A stretch of 64,000 nt of DNA from Panacagrimonas sp963975245 (GTDB lineage Bacteria; Pseudomonadota; Gammaproteobacteria; Nevskiales; Nevskiaceae), in contig CAXBFJ010000008.1 in assembly GCA_963975245.1 (NCBI GenBank), forward strand, positions 186,001-250,000, in the 5' to 3' direction. Below the pieces are notes generated by a model, which did no database searches, was not told the origin of the DNA, and saw only the letters and a list, made by a program, of their open reading frames with translations. Both the position numbers and the translations under genes were made by a program. Of this stretch, positions 43,250 through 51,297 are shown one piece after another. Positions within the stretch are counted from its first letter, which is position 1, and every line of letters begins with the position of its first letter.

Positions 43250-43520
43250 GGTCCATCATCGGATCGCCCATATGCCCGCCATAATCCATGTCGTTGTACT
43301 CGTCGCGCTCGATATCCAGAGCACCTGAGTAATCTTCGGGCGGGGAGCAGGGCTGTGCATTGAGCTCGAGCCAACTGTCAAAATCCATTTCGTCGAGATC
43401 GCCGTTGAAATGCTGTATCAGCACCACCTCGGCTTTGGCATCAAGTCCGACGATCTCGAACTGATCGCCATTGGATTCGAACCACTCGCCAACGGACATC
43501 TCGCGTAGCCACTGCGCCAT
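43224..43520 (-). CDS. Acidic small protein (DUF6763-like)
   Basis: A 98-residue acidic cytoplasmic protein. Its opening AQWLREMSVGEWFES and central FEIVGLDAKAEVVLIQHFNGDLDEM then WLELNAQPCSPPEDYSG resemble DUF6763 proteins of gammaproteobacteria. The C-terminus is rich in Asp and Met. GGAGG lies six bases before ATG 43520, which decides against the upstream in-frame starts. Function unknown. Confidence 0.75.
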   Translation of the reverse strand: MAQWLREMSVGEWFESNGDQFEIVGLDAKAEVVLIQHFNGDLDEMDFDSWLELNAQPCSPPEDYSGALDIERDEYNDMDYGGHMGDPMMDLNLMLDDL

Positions 43521-43639
43521 GTTGCACCTCCAGAAAAGCTTTCCCTGTAGCGTGAACCCTGCGGTTGAAGCTGTTTCCGTTTGTACGCCCGATGGCAATG
43601 CGATTCAAGCCCACTCGTCAGCGTGCACGACGATGGTTG

Positions 43640-43654
43640 AAAACCTGAGGTTTT
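43640..43654. promoter_or_regulatory. 15-base perfect palindrome upstream of the DUF389 gene
   Basis: AAAACCT (43640-43646), a central G, and AGGTTTT (43648-43654) form a perfect palindrome 48 bases before the DUF389 ATG and between divergent genes. A dimeric regulator site is possible. Confidence 0.3.
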
Positions 43655-43702
43655 GTGAAATTAGGATAGGCTCTGCAGCCAAACCCGAACGCGTCTCTGC
43701 GC

Positions 43703-45646
43703 ATGGCTGAAACTGAGAATCCGCCACTGAAACTGCTCAAGCAGGCCCATCTGATTCACTCGCCAGATCACCCGGCGCTGGAGCAGATTGAGGCCTTTGC
43801 CGAGACACATTCCATTGTTCTGCAACGCATTCAGATGGATGCAGAAGACCTCGACGCTATCGACTTGGGTGAGGGCGGACACTGGATCTGCGCCGTTGCC
43901 GACGATCAGCTGCCCGCGCTGATCGAGAAGGCCAGCGGCTGCGAAGCAAAGCTGGGTTTCATCCCCGCCAAGTCCTCGGTTCTGAGCCGGCTTTTCTACC
44001 TGCCCAAGTCGCTGCAGGAGCAGATCAAGCTGGCCTTCTCCGAGGACGCAGTTGCGGTGGACATCACGCGCTGCAATGACGAAGTGATTCTGGCCATTGC
44101 AGCCATCGGAGACATCCCGTTTCTGGATCATCGGGGCCGCGCCTACCTGCGGACCCAGGCCTCGTGGTGGCGGCGTACCGGGCTCGCAATCCAGCTGTTC
44201 TGGAGTACCGCCCAGCGTCTCCTGCAGATCCGGCCCACGTCAGTGGAACTGCATATCGGCGACGAGGAGAATTCGCGCAAGTCAGCGATTACGGGTGTGG
44301 TCGTGCTTGAAAACGATGCTGACAAGCTGAGCAACGCCCTGCTTGGCGAGCGCATGTCTGCCTGCGACGGCAGGTTGTCGGCAATGCTAGTGGCTCCGAC
44401 GTCCATCGTCGCCTATCTTGCGGTGCTGGTTCGCGCTGCGTTTGGTGGTTTCAGCCTGCCGCGCGCGGTGTCCTTCATCAAGACACGCAAGCTGGTGATG
44501 ACCGCCGACCAGGATATCGATTACCGCCTTGATGGTCGGCGGCGCAAGGCGAGCAGCATCCGCTTTGAAGTCTTCCCGCGCGCCTTGCAGATCAAGCCCG
44601 GCCCGGATTTTGTCCAGGACAATCCGGAAGGCAACGATTCTCGGGACTCACTTCGATTGCGATCCCTGCCGGAACATGAGCAGCGTCTGAACTCGCTCAA
44701 GGGCGGTCTGCCGCTGTTCACCCATGCGCTTGAAGATGATTTCAAGGATCTGTTTCAGCTGCTGCGCGACAATACGCGCGTAGCTGCGGATTACCTGATC
44801 ATGATGATCGCCTCGTCCGTGCTCGCCGCGCTGGGGCTGGTGCTCAACAGCGCAGCGGTGATCATCGGTGCCATGGTTCTGGCCCCGCTGATGGCGCCCA
44901 TCGTCTCGCTCTCGATGGGGGTGCTGAGGCGAGATGGCACCTTGATGATTGCGGCATCGCGGACCATCACAGTCGGCGTGCTGCTTGCAGTGAGCATGCC
45001 CGCACTGCTTGCGGCCTTGCTGCCGATCCGTGAACTGACGCCGGAGATTCAGGCGCGCATGCATCCGTCCATACTTGATCTGGGTGTGGCGGTGATATCG
45101 GGCATCGCTGCTGCCTACGCACATGCGCGCGAAAACATCATGAAGTCGATGCCGGGTGTGGCCATTGCGGTGGCGCTTGTGCCGCCCCTGGCGGTCGCTG
45201 GTGTTGGCATCGGTTGGGCAGAGCCGCGCGTGTTTGGCGGCGCCATGCTGTTGTTCCTGACCAATCTGGTGGGCATTGCGGCCAGCGCAGCGCTCACGTT
45301 CATGGTCATGGGCTATGCGCCGATCAAGACAGCGGTTCGCGGCCTGCGGGTGCTGGCGGTTGCCGTGGTGCTGATGGCCGTGCCCCTGTACCTGTCGTTC
45401 AGCCAGATCGTGACCGTCACACTCATCGAAACCGAACTGCGCTCCGAGCCGGTAGTCTTGGGCTCGGATCACTACATTCTGGAAGAGCCCCAGGTGCAGT
45501 TTGACCAGGACCTGGTGATCGTTCGTGCCACGCTCGTTGCGCCGCGCTGGCTCAACGAAGGCGAGATTGATCAGATCAAGGCCATGCTCGAAGCAAGGCT
45601 CGAGCGTGACATCCGGCTCGAACTGGAACTGCGGGTGCGGCGATGA
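43703..45646 (+). CDS. DUF389 (TIGR00341) membrane protein with degenerate diacylglycerol-kinase-like N-terminus
   Basis: A 647-residue protein. Residues ~1-310 look like a YegS/DAG-kinase-type fold, ending in a beta-rich part with DYRLDGRRRKASSIRFEVFP and ALQIKPG; the Gly-rich nucleotide loop GGDGT of active kinases is not visible, so kinase activity is doubtful. Residues ~350-570 are the DUF389 membrane domain (LIMMIASSVLAALGLVLNS, AMVLAPLMAPI, ALVPPLAVAGVG). A short C-terminal soluble part follows. Related proteins exist across gammaproteobacteria; the role is unknown. GTG/ATG choice: ATG 43703. Confidence 0.82.
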   Translation: MAETENPPLKLLKQAHLIHSPDHPALEQIEAFAETHSIVLQRIQMDAEDLDAIDLGEGGHWICAVADDQLPALIEKASGCEAKLGFIPAKSSVLSRLFYLPKSLQEQIKLAFSEDAVAVDITRCNDEVILAIAAIGDIPFLDHRGRAYLRTQASWWRRTGLAIQLFWSTAQRLLQIRPTSVELHIGDEENSRKSAITGVVVLENDADKLSNALLGERMSACDGRLSAMLVAPTSIVAYLAVLVRAAFGGFSLPRAVSFIKTRKLVMTADQDIDYRLDGRRRKASSIRFEVFPRALQIKPGPDFVQDNPEGNDSRDSLRLRSLPEHEQRLNSLKGGLPLFTHALEDDFKDLFQLLRDNTRVAADYLIMMIASSVLAALGLVLNSAAVIIGAMVLAPLMAPIVSLSMGVLRRDGTLMIAASRTITVGVLLAVSMPALLAALLPIRELTPEIQARMHPSILDLGVAVISGIAAAYAHARENIMKSMPGVAIAVALVPPLAVAGVGIGWAEPRVFGGAMLLFLTNLVGIAASAALTFMVMGYAPIKTAVRGLRVLAVAVVLMAVPLYLSFSQIVTVTLIETELRSEPVVLGSDHYILEEPQVQFDQDLVIVRATLVAPRWLNEGEIDQIKAMLEARLERDIRLELELRVRR

Positions 45647-45661
45647 ATGCCGCGCCCTTGT

Positions 45662-46690
45662 TCAGGGGCAGGGAATGGTATGACGGGCGTGAATCTTCTC
45701 GATTTCAGCCAGAACATCATCAGACAGCTTAATATCGGCTGATGCGATGTTGCTGCGCAACTGCGTCATTGTTGTGGCGCCAATGATGTTGCTGCCCATG
45801 AAGGGCCGTGAGGTCACAAATGCCAGTGACATCTGTGCAGGGTCCAGCCCGCTGTTCTTCGCCAGATCCACGTAGGCCTGGGTCGCTGCTTCTGCCTGTG
45901 GATTGGTATAGCGCGAAAAACGCTCGAACAAAGTGATGCGACCATCTTCAGGTTTTGCGCCGCCCAGGTATTTTCCACTGAGAACGCCGAAAGCCATGGG
46001 CGAATACGCCAGCAGAGGAACATTCTCGCGGTGTGAGAATTCCGCAAGGTTGATCTCAAAACTTCGGTTGAGCAGGCTGTAGGGATTCTGGATGGAGACG
46101 ATGCGCGGGAAGCTTTTCTCCCGCGAAACACGCAGGTATTCGGAGACGCCCCATGAAGTTTCGTTCGACACGCCTGCATAGCGAATCTTGCCCTGTGTTA
46201 CCAGTTCCTGAAGTGCGCCCAGCGTTTCTTCAACAGGGACGGCATCTTCGTCCTTGTGCTGATAGCCCAGCTTGCCGAAATAATTTGTGGAACGTTGCGG
46301 CCAATGCACCTGATAGAGATCGATGTAGTCTGTCTGCAGGCGCTTGAGGCTGCCTTCGCAGGCGGCAATGACCGATTTGTGGTCCAACTTTGAGCCACCA
46401 CGCAGATAGCCCATGCCGGGGCCCGCAACCTTGCTGGCCAGCACAATCTCGCTTCGTTTGCCGGTCTTCTTGAACCAGCTTCCAATGTGCTGCTCGGTGC
46501 GACCCTGCGTCTTGCCCATGGGCGGCACCGGATACATCTCGGCAGTATCGAAGAAGTTGATGCCTTGCGAGACGGCGTAGTCCATCTGCTCATGCGCCTG
46601 CTCTTCGGTGTTCTGTTCGCCCCAGGTCATGGTGCCCAGGCAAAGTTCACTGATATTGATTCCGGTGTCAGCGAGTTTCTTCTGTTGCAT
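45662..46690 (-). CDS. Aldo/keto reductase (Tas/YajO-like)
   Basis: A 342-residue NADPH-dependent oxidoreductase with the AKR catalytic residues: Asp and Tyr in FFDTAEMYPVP, Lys in VLASKVAGP, and His in YQVHWPQR. C-terminal coenzyme-binding pattern SNIIGATTMTQL. The QNTEEQAHEQMDYA opening is closest to the Tas group. It lies two bases after the phosphoribulokinase gene, so the two are probably cotranscribed. Substrate unknown. Confidence 0.92.
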   Translation of the reverse strand: MQQKKLADTGINISELCLGTMTWGEQNTEEQAHEQMDYAVSQGINFFDTAEMYPVPPMGKTQGRTEQHIGSWFKKTGKRSEIVLASKVAGPGMGYLRGGSKLDHKSVIAACEGSLKRLQTDYIDLYQVHWPQRSTNYFGKLGYQHKDEDAVPVEETLGALQELVTQGKIRYAGVSNETSWGVSEYLRVSREKSFPRIVSIQNPYSLLNRSFEINLAEFSHRENVPLLAYSPMAFGVLSGKYLGGAKPEDGRITLFERFSRYTNPQAEAATQAYVDLAKNSGLDPAQMSLAFVTSRPFMGSNIIGATTMTQLRSNIASADIKLSDDVLAEIEKIHARHTIPCP

Positions 46691-46691
46691 G

Positions 46692-47615
46692 CTATCTCCG
46701 ATTTCGGTGCGTTGGCGTGAGCGGGTCGATATCGCGTGTGAGCGCGCGCCGCCGGTTGTGTGCGAGTGTTTCGATGGCAGGCGCGAGGATCAGTTCCATT
46801 GCGCGTGCCATTGCCGGTCCCGGTGTAACCAAGGTCTTTGGATTTGATTTGAACGCACCCTTGATGGCGCGCGCGAGACCATCGAGGTCGTAACGGATGC
46901 GGGATTGCTCGTTGAAGTGGATCACCACCAGGCTCTCTTCAGCGGTGGGAACCTGACGCACCGTAAACGGGTTGGAAGTGTCCACCAGCGGCACACGCTG
47001 GAAATTGACGTCGGTACGCGAGAACTGCGGCGTAATGTGCGTCACGTAGTCGGGCATGCGGCGCAGGATCGTGCGGGTGACATCCTCGGCTTCGCGCCCA
47101 CGGTCCCAGGTGTCGCGGCGCAGTTTCTGAATCCACTCGAGATTGATGACCGGCACCACCCCAATCAGCAAGTCCATGTGCTGTGCAATGTCGGTGTCAT
47201 CACTGACATAGCCGCCGTGCAGGCCCTCGTAGAACAGCACGTCGGTATCTTCTGGCAGATCCTCCCAGGGTGTGAAGGTCCCCGCGGGTTGCCCGGCAGC
47301 GATGCCTTCGGCTTCGGTATGCAGGTAGCGCCGAATGGTCCCGGTGCCGGATTCGCCATAGTCGCGCAAGAGCTTTTCCAGACGTTCCAGATGATTCCCG
47401 GCAGGGCCGAACAATGAAAAATTTTCGCCGCGAATGATTGCGCGCTGCAAAACCTTGTTGTGTTCTTCCCGGTCATAGGCATGAAAGGCGTCGCCTTCGA
47501 CCAGTGCCGCATTCAGGCGCAGCGCACTGAACATGCGCTTGAATACTGTCATGGCGGTGCTGGTGCCCGCTCCGGAGGAGCCGGTCACGCCGAGGATGGG
47601 ATGTTTGGCAGACAA
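46692..47615 (-). CDS. Phosphoribulokinase
   Basis: A 307-residue class I (bacterial, octameric-type) phosphoribulokinase that makes ribulose 1,5-bisphosphate. Walker A is GVTGSSGAGTST; other landmarks are VEGDAFHAYDR, FSLFGPAGNHLE, DVLFYEGLHGGYV (Walker B) and RRMPDYVTHITPQFSRT. No RuBisCO or other Calvin gene is in the window; heterotrophic gammaproteobacteria often keep such a prkB-like gene without RuBisCO. It runs ahead of an aldo/keto reductase gene two bases downstream. Confidence 0.9.
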   Translation of the reverse strand: MSAKHPILGVTGSSGAGTSTAMTVFKRMFSALRLNAALVEGDAFHAYDREEHNKVLQRAIIRGENFSLFGPAGNHLERLEKLLRDYGESGTGTIRRYLHTEAEGIAAGQPAGTFTPWEDLPEDTDVLFYEGLHGGYVSDDTDIAQHMDLLIGVVPVINLEWIQKLRRDTWDRGREAEDVTRTILRRMPDYVTHITPQFSRTDVNFQRVPLVDTSNPFTVRQVPTAEESLVVIHFNEQSRIRYDLDGLARAIKGAFKSNPKTLVTPGPAMARAMELILAPAIETLAHNRRRALTRDIDPLTPTHRNRR

Positions 47616-47765
47616 GTGTTGAACAGAATCCTTGTGGAAGGTGAAAGATGTACCACGGGCAAGCGCGTCGCGTCGATTGGCCGCGCAGCAGTCGCAGTTT
47701 CCGACTCCATCGTGACAGCGATGTGTTGGCTTGCCATGCCAAGCCTCACAATCTGCCGCCCAGGC

Positions 47766-48473
47766 TTATTTTTTCTGGAACAGCAGATCAAAAACTGCGT
47801 GTCCGAGGCGGGTGCCGCGTGCCTCGAAACGGGTGATCGGCCTGCTGTCCGGGCGCTCGATGAAACTGCCGTCCTGCGCCATGTTCTGTATGGACGCATT
47901 GGCTGAGAGCACTTCCAGCATCTGCTCGGCATAGTTGGCCCAGTCAGTTGCCAGGCGCAGCTCGCCACCGGTCTTCAGGCGGGAGACGAGCAGTTGCACA
48001 AAGGCGGGCTGGATCAGCCGACGCTTGTGATGTCTTTTCTTGTGCCAGGGGTCGGGAAACTCGATCACGATCTCATCCAGTGCCGATTCCGCAACCTGAT
48101 CGCGCAGGATCTCGACGGCGTCGCGGCTCATCACGCGCACGTTTTCAAGTTCGCGCGCCTGCACATTCATCATCAGGCGTCCGACGCCGGGACGATGGAC
48201 TTCAACCCCCACGTGATTGATGTGCGCACGCGCTGTCGCGCGACCGAGCAGTGCCTCGCCGTTGCCAAAACCAATCTCGAATGAGACTGGTGCAACGCGA
48301 CCGAAGGCCTGTGCGAAGTCCAGCGTGCCGGCCATGTGATCCAGACTGTAGCGCGGCGACAGGCTTTCCAGCGCCTCGCGCTGGCCATCGGTCATACGGC
48401 CTTCGCGTCGCACGAAGCTGCGAATCCTGCGCGTGCCCGCGCCACTGGATGTTTCGAGTTTGTCTTCTGCCAT
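47766..48473 (-). CDS. trmB: tRNA (guanine-N7)-methyltransferase
   Basis: A 235-residue SAM-dependent enzyme that makes m7G46 in tRNA. Signatures are FEIGFGNGEALL (SAM motif I), the IVIEFPDPWHKKRHHKRRLI block typical of TrmB (active Asp and basic residues), and LATDWANYAEQMLEVL. A basic N-terminus (RRIRSFVRREGRM) binds tRNA. Begins 75 bases after thiG on the same strand and may be cotranscribed with thiS-thiG. Confidence 0.95.
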   Translation of the reverse strand: MAEDKLETSSGAGTRRIRSFVRREGRMTDGQREALESLSPRYSLDHMAGTLDFAQAFGRVAPVSFEIGFGNGEALLGRATARAHINHVGVEVHRPGVGRLMMNVQARELENVRVMSRDAVEILRDQVAESALDEIVIEFPDPWHKKRHHKRRLIQPAFVQLLVSRLKTGGELRLATDWANYAEQMLEVLSANASIQNMAQDGSFIERPDSRPITRFEARGTRLGHAVFDLLFQKK

Positions 48474-48548
48474 CGTCCTTACAGGGCTTGCTCTAACGGA
48501 ACACTATGCTTGGCAAGCTTGTGCAACCGCAAATGCAGGTTCGCCCAA

Positions 48549-49370
48549 TCAGCTGACAAGACCGTCAACAGGAGACGATGCGGAGGCATAGCGACGACGT
48601 GGCATCCGCCCGGCCAGGAAGGCTTGCCGCCCAGCCAGAATGCCGTGTTTCATGGCGCTGGCCATGAGCACCGGATCGCGCGCTTCGGCAATGGCCGTGT
48701 TCATCAGGACGCCATCGCAACCCAGTTCCAGCGCAATGGCAGCATCACTGGCGGTTCCCACGCCGGCATCGACAATGATCGGAACGCGAGCGTTTTCGAC
48801 GATTGTGAGAATGTTGTAGCGATTCTGGATGCCGAGTCCTGAGCCGATCGGTGCTGCAAGCGGCATCACGGCAACGCAGCCCATGTCTTCGAGACGTTTG
48901 CAGGCAATGGGGTCGTCGGTGCAGTACACCATGACCTCGAAACCTTCCTTGACCAACACTTCAGCGGCTTCCAGCGTCGCAGGCATATCCGGATACAGGG
49001 TCTTGGGGTCACCCAGGACTTCCAGTTTGACCAGGCGATGATCATCCAGCAGTTCCCGCGCGAGCCGGCAGGTGCGCAAGGCATCTTCGGCGGTATAGCA
49101 GCCGGCGGTGTTCGGCAGAATTGTGAACTGATCGGGCGGAATGACCTCCAGCAGATTGGGTTCGCCTGGCGTCTGGCCGATGTTGGTCCGGCGAATGGCA
49201 ACCGTCACGATCTGCGCGCCGCTGCTCGTGATCGCCTCGCGGGTTTCTTCCATGGATTTGTACTTGCCGGTTCCGACCAGCAGGCGGGAGTCATAAGACT
49301 TTCCTGCAATCAGAAGAGGGTCGCCCTGGGCGCTGTCAGCGGGTGCAGAAGGAGCAGAAGATGTGGACAC
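48549..49370 (-). CDS. thiG: Thiazole synthase
   Basis: About 273 residues. ThiG makes the thiazole part of thiamine from deoxyxylulose phosphate, dehydroglycine and ThiS-thiocarboxylate. Motifs: LLVGTGKYKSMEETREA, VTVAIRRTNIG, the Schiff-base Lys in VKLEVLGDPKTLYPD, MPLAAPIGSGLGI, and DAGVGTASDAAIALELG. GTG 49370 with AGGA six bases upstream is the best start; the further upstream open frame has no match. Directly downstream of thiS. Confidence 0.94.
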   Translation of the reverse strand: MSTSSAPSAPADSAQGDPLLIAGKSYDSRLLVGTGKYKSMEETREAITSSGAQIVTVAIRRTNIGQTPGEPNLLEVIPPDQFTILPNTAGCYTAEDALRTCRLARELLDDHRLVKLEVLGDPKTLYPDMPATLEAAEVLVKEGFEVMVYCTDDPIACKRLEDMGCVAVMPLAAPIGSGLGIQNRYNILTIVENARVPIIVDAGVGTASDAAIALELGCDGVLMNTAIAEARDPVLMASAMKHGILAGRQAFLAGRMPRRRYASASSPVDGLVS

Positions 49371-49411
49371 GATATTCCTGATAAGGCGCAAATTGAAGAA
49401 TCTGTGCGGGT

Positions 49412-49612
49412 CTAGCCGCCACCGATTGCCTGGACAATTTCCACGCAATCCTTGGCTTGCAGGCGGGTCTGTTCATGCAGTGAGCGCGGCACGATCTGGC
49501 CGTTGAGCTCGACGGCAACGCGTTTGCCGGCGAGCTGCATCTGCTCGATCAGGCCGAGTAGGGTCGTGGTATCGGCGACGACCATAGGATCACCATTGAC
49601 CTGTACCTGCAT
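49412..49612 (-). CDS. thiS: Sulfur carrier protein ThiS
   Basis: A 66-residue beta-grasp protein ending in IGGG: the C-terminal Gly-Gly is adenylated and thiocarboxylated to give sulfur for thiazole. Features: VNGDPMVV, LIEQMQLAGKRVAVELNGQIVPRS in outline. It precedes thiG, forming a two-gene thiazole unit; no thiF/thiH/thiO is in the window. Confidence 0.93.
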   Translation of the reverse strand: MQVQVNGDPMVVADTTTLLGLIEQMQLAGKRVAVELNGQIVPRSLHEQTRLQAKDCVEIVQAIGGG

Positions 49613-49730
49613 GAATGACTGCCACTGCCAGAAGGTCGGCTAGTTTAGTGCCAGTGGCGGTAGCGCCCAAGCTCGCAACTCAGGGCAGGTCGTTCGCGCG
49701 GCTCGATTTGCAGACGCTCATGCACAAAAA

Positions 49731-49758
49731 AGCCTGGACAGCGTGAACTGTCCAGGCT
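49731..49758 (-). terminator. Rho-independent terminator
   Basis: AGCCTGGACAG (49731-49741) pairs with CTGTCCAGGCT (49748-49758), an 11-bp perfect stem with a six-base loop. On the minus strand the stem is followed by a run of six T, so it ends the 49785-52494 operon before thiS. Confidence 0.88.
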
Positions 49759-49784
49759 CGTGTTTCGACCGCGTCGTTGAAGCG

Positions 49785-50711
49785 TCAGGCTGAGCGCAGA
49801 TAGTCAATGTACTGCGTAGGCCACATGAATTCGCTCCATCCGCGGCCCGGCTTGCCATCCACGGTGCACTTCATGGCGGCCTCGTTAAGGGTGCAGGTGG
49901 GTTCCGGATGGAAGGGGAAATAACCGAAATATTCGCCCACGACCTTCACCTTGCGGCCTGCGGTGTCGTGCACGACCGCTTCAATGGTTTTCTGCACGTA
50001 GTTGTCGTCCACGGTGAAATCGACCTCAATCCGGGTGACTTCTGCCATGACGCCGTCCCTGGAAATGTATCCCCGCAGGGCATTCTTGCCGCGTGCCTGG
50101 ATGTCCCAGAAATGAACGCAGGTGTCGTCGCTCTGCGCATGTAGCCATTTCCAGTGTTGCGGCACGCCCCAGTCGCGCACGCCCCAGGAGTGGTCGCGCG
50201 CGCAGGTGGTATCCACGGGGAAGACCTTGCCGTCGATCGTCAGGCTGCCCTTGAGCCGGCCAGCCTGCTCAAGGCGATCGGTGGCGGCCCAGTCCGGGCA
50301 GCCATCCGGATGCGAGCTGTAGGCGTAGGCCGGATGCAGCGCATCAAAGCTGCATTCGAAGGACATGCGTTCGCCCTTGCTGGCAATTTCGGCGTGCTGG
50401 AGCTTGAGATCCTGCTTGAGATGAACCGAGCCGACCGCCCAGTCGTCGAAGTTCTTGTCCAGCGGGACTTTCACGCCATCCACTTTCTCGGCGACCGGCT
50501 TTTCAATGCCCGGCCCGAACGCCACCAAGGCGGATCCGGCGAGGCTGTCCTTGGTCACCCAGGTGTAGATGAAGGCGCCGACGCCGTGCTCGGGCAGTGA
50601 CACCACATAGGGAATGGACTCACGCTCCAGTGGCAGGTCGCGCAGTTTGTGTCGGCCGTCATTGACGGGGTCGAGTACGGGAATAGGTCGGTTGGGTTCA
50701 AGAATGCCCAT
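49785..50711 (-). CDS. DUF7064/DUF7065-like (hydroxyneurosporene-synthase/AttH-type lipocalin fold) protein
   Basis: A 308-residue cytoplasmic protein. Two beta-barrel-like halves meet around TTCARDHSWGVRDWGVPQHW, the RDHSWG motif seen in CrtC/AttH-type lipid hydratases and in DUF7064/7065 proteins. Related genes often lie with APH-type kinase, acyl-CoA and steroid or terpenoid genes. No activity is proven; substrate is probably hydrophobic (inference). It is the last gene of the APH operon, has GAGGAG before the ATG, and ends 27 bases before the terminator. Confidence 0.7.
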   Translation of the reverse strand: MGILEPNRPIPVLDPVNDGRHKLRDLPLERESIPYVVSLPEHGVGAFIYTWVTKDSLAGSALVAFGPGIEKPVAEKVDGVKVPLDKNFDDWAVGSVHLKQDLKLQHAEIASKGERMSFECSFDALHPAYAYSSHPDGCPDWAATDRLEQAGRLKGSLTIDGKVFPVDTTCARDHSWGVRDWGVPQHWKWLHAQSDDTCVHFWDIQARGKNALRGYISRDGVMAEVTRIEVDFTVDDNYVQKTIEAVVHDTAGRKVKVVGEYFGYFPFHPEPTCTLNEAAMKCTVDGKPGRGWSEFMWPTQYIDYLRSA

Positions 50712-50747
50712 GCTGGTTCTCCTCGATGTGCGGGTTTGATGTACGGA

Positions 50748-51293
50748 TCAGGACACTTTTTCTGACAGAAGCTGCTCGATGGCGGGAACCGACTCAGGAT
50801 CGGTTTCCCAGCCTTGCATCAGCAGCCATGAACGGTCGCGCAGCAGTTGTTCTTTTGATGTTTCAAGCACGCCGCGTGAGATTGCCATGCGGCTCTCCGG
50901 CGTGCCGTCGCAATACGTCTGGGTGACCAGCTCGCCGGTGGCGGATCGCAGGGCACGTACCATCTCATGAATCTGTTCGGGGCCGCTGCGCGCAGCTTGC
51001 AAGACTGCACTGGCTGCCTGGGCCTGGCTGTTCAGTTCGTCAACCGCAGCCTGTGTCTTTGCGCCGCCAATGGCTTGCGCCGCGAGCTTTTCGGACAAGC
51101 CCAGCAGTCGTTCCAGCTCGTCACAATCGAAACGAAACTGCAGCGGTAATTGTTTGGACATCAGGGTGAGCAGACCCATGGCCAGCTGGGTCTGTTCCTG
51201 TGCGAGTTTGTTGTTTGGATCAACGGCGGGCAGCACCACATCTGCGAGTGCCTTGATGATGCTCTTGATCTGGACTTCGGGTCGCATCTGCAT
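50748..51293 (-). CDS. Helical protein of the APH operon, unknown function
   Basis: A 181-residue, mostly helical protein with no signal or membrane segment. Landmarks include LADVVLPAVDPNN, LPLQFRFDCDELERLLGL, and WLLMQGWETDPESVPAIEQLL. Homologous small helical proteins sit next to APH/ACAD10-like genes in related bacteria as I recall, but I cannot name the family. GGAG lies before the ATG at 51293. It starts four bases after the APH gene stop. Confidence 0.65.
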   Translation of the reverse strand: MQMRPEVQIKSIIKALADVVLPAVDPNNKLAQEQTQLAMGLLTLMSKQLPLQFRFDCDELERLLGLSEKLAAQAIGGAKTQAAVDELNSQAQAASAVLQAARSGPEQIHEMVRALRSATGELVTQTYCDGTPESRMAISRGVLETSKEQLLRDRSWLLMQGWETDPESVPAIEQLLSEKVS

Positions 51294-51297
51294 GTCT

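Noticed and set aside
45662..47615. Calvin-cycle (cbb) operon
   Set aside because: Only phosphoribulokinase is present and its neighbour is an aldo/keto reductase; no RuBisCO, CbbX or sedoheptulose bisphosphatase gene is seen.
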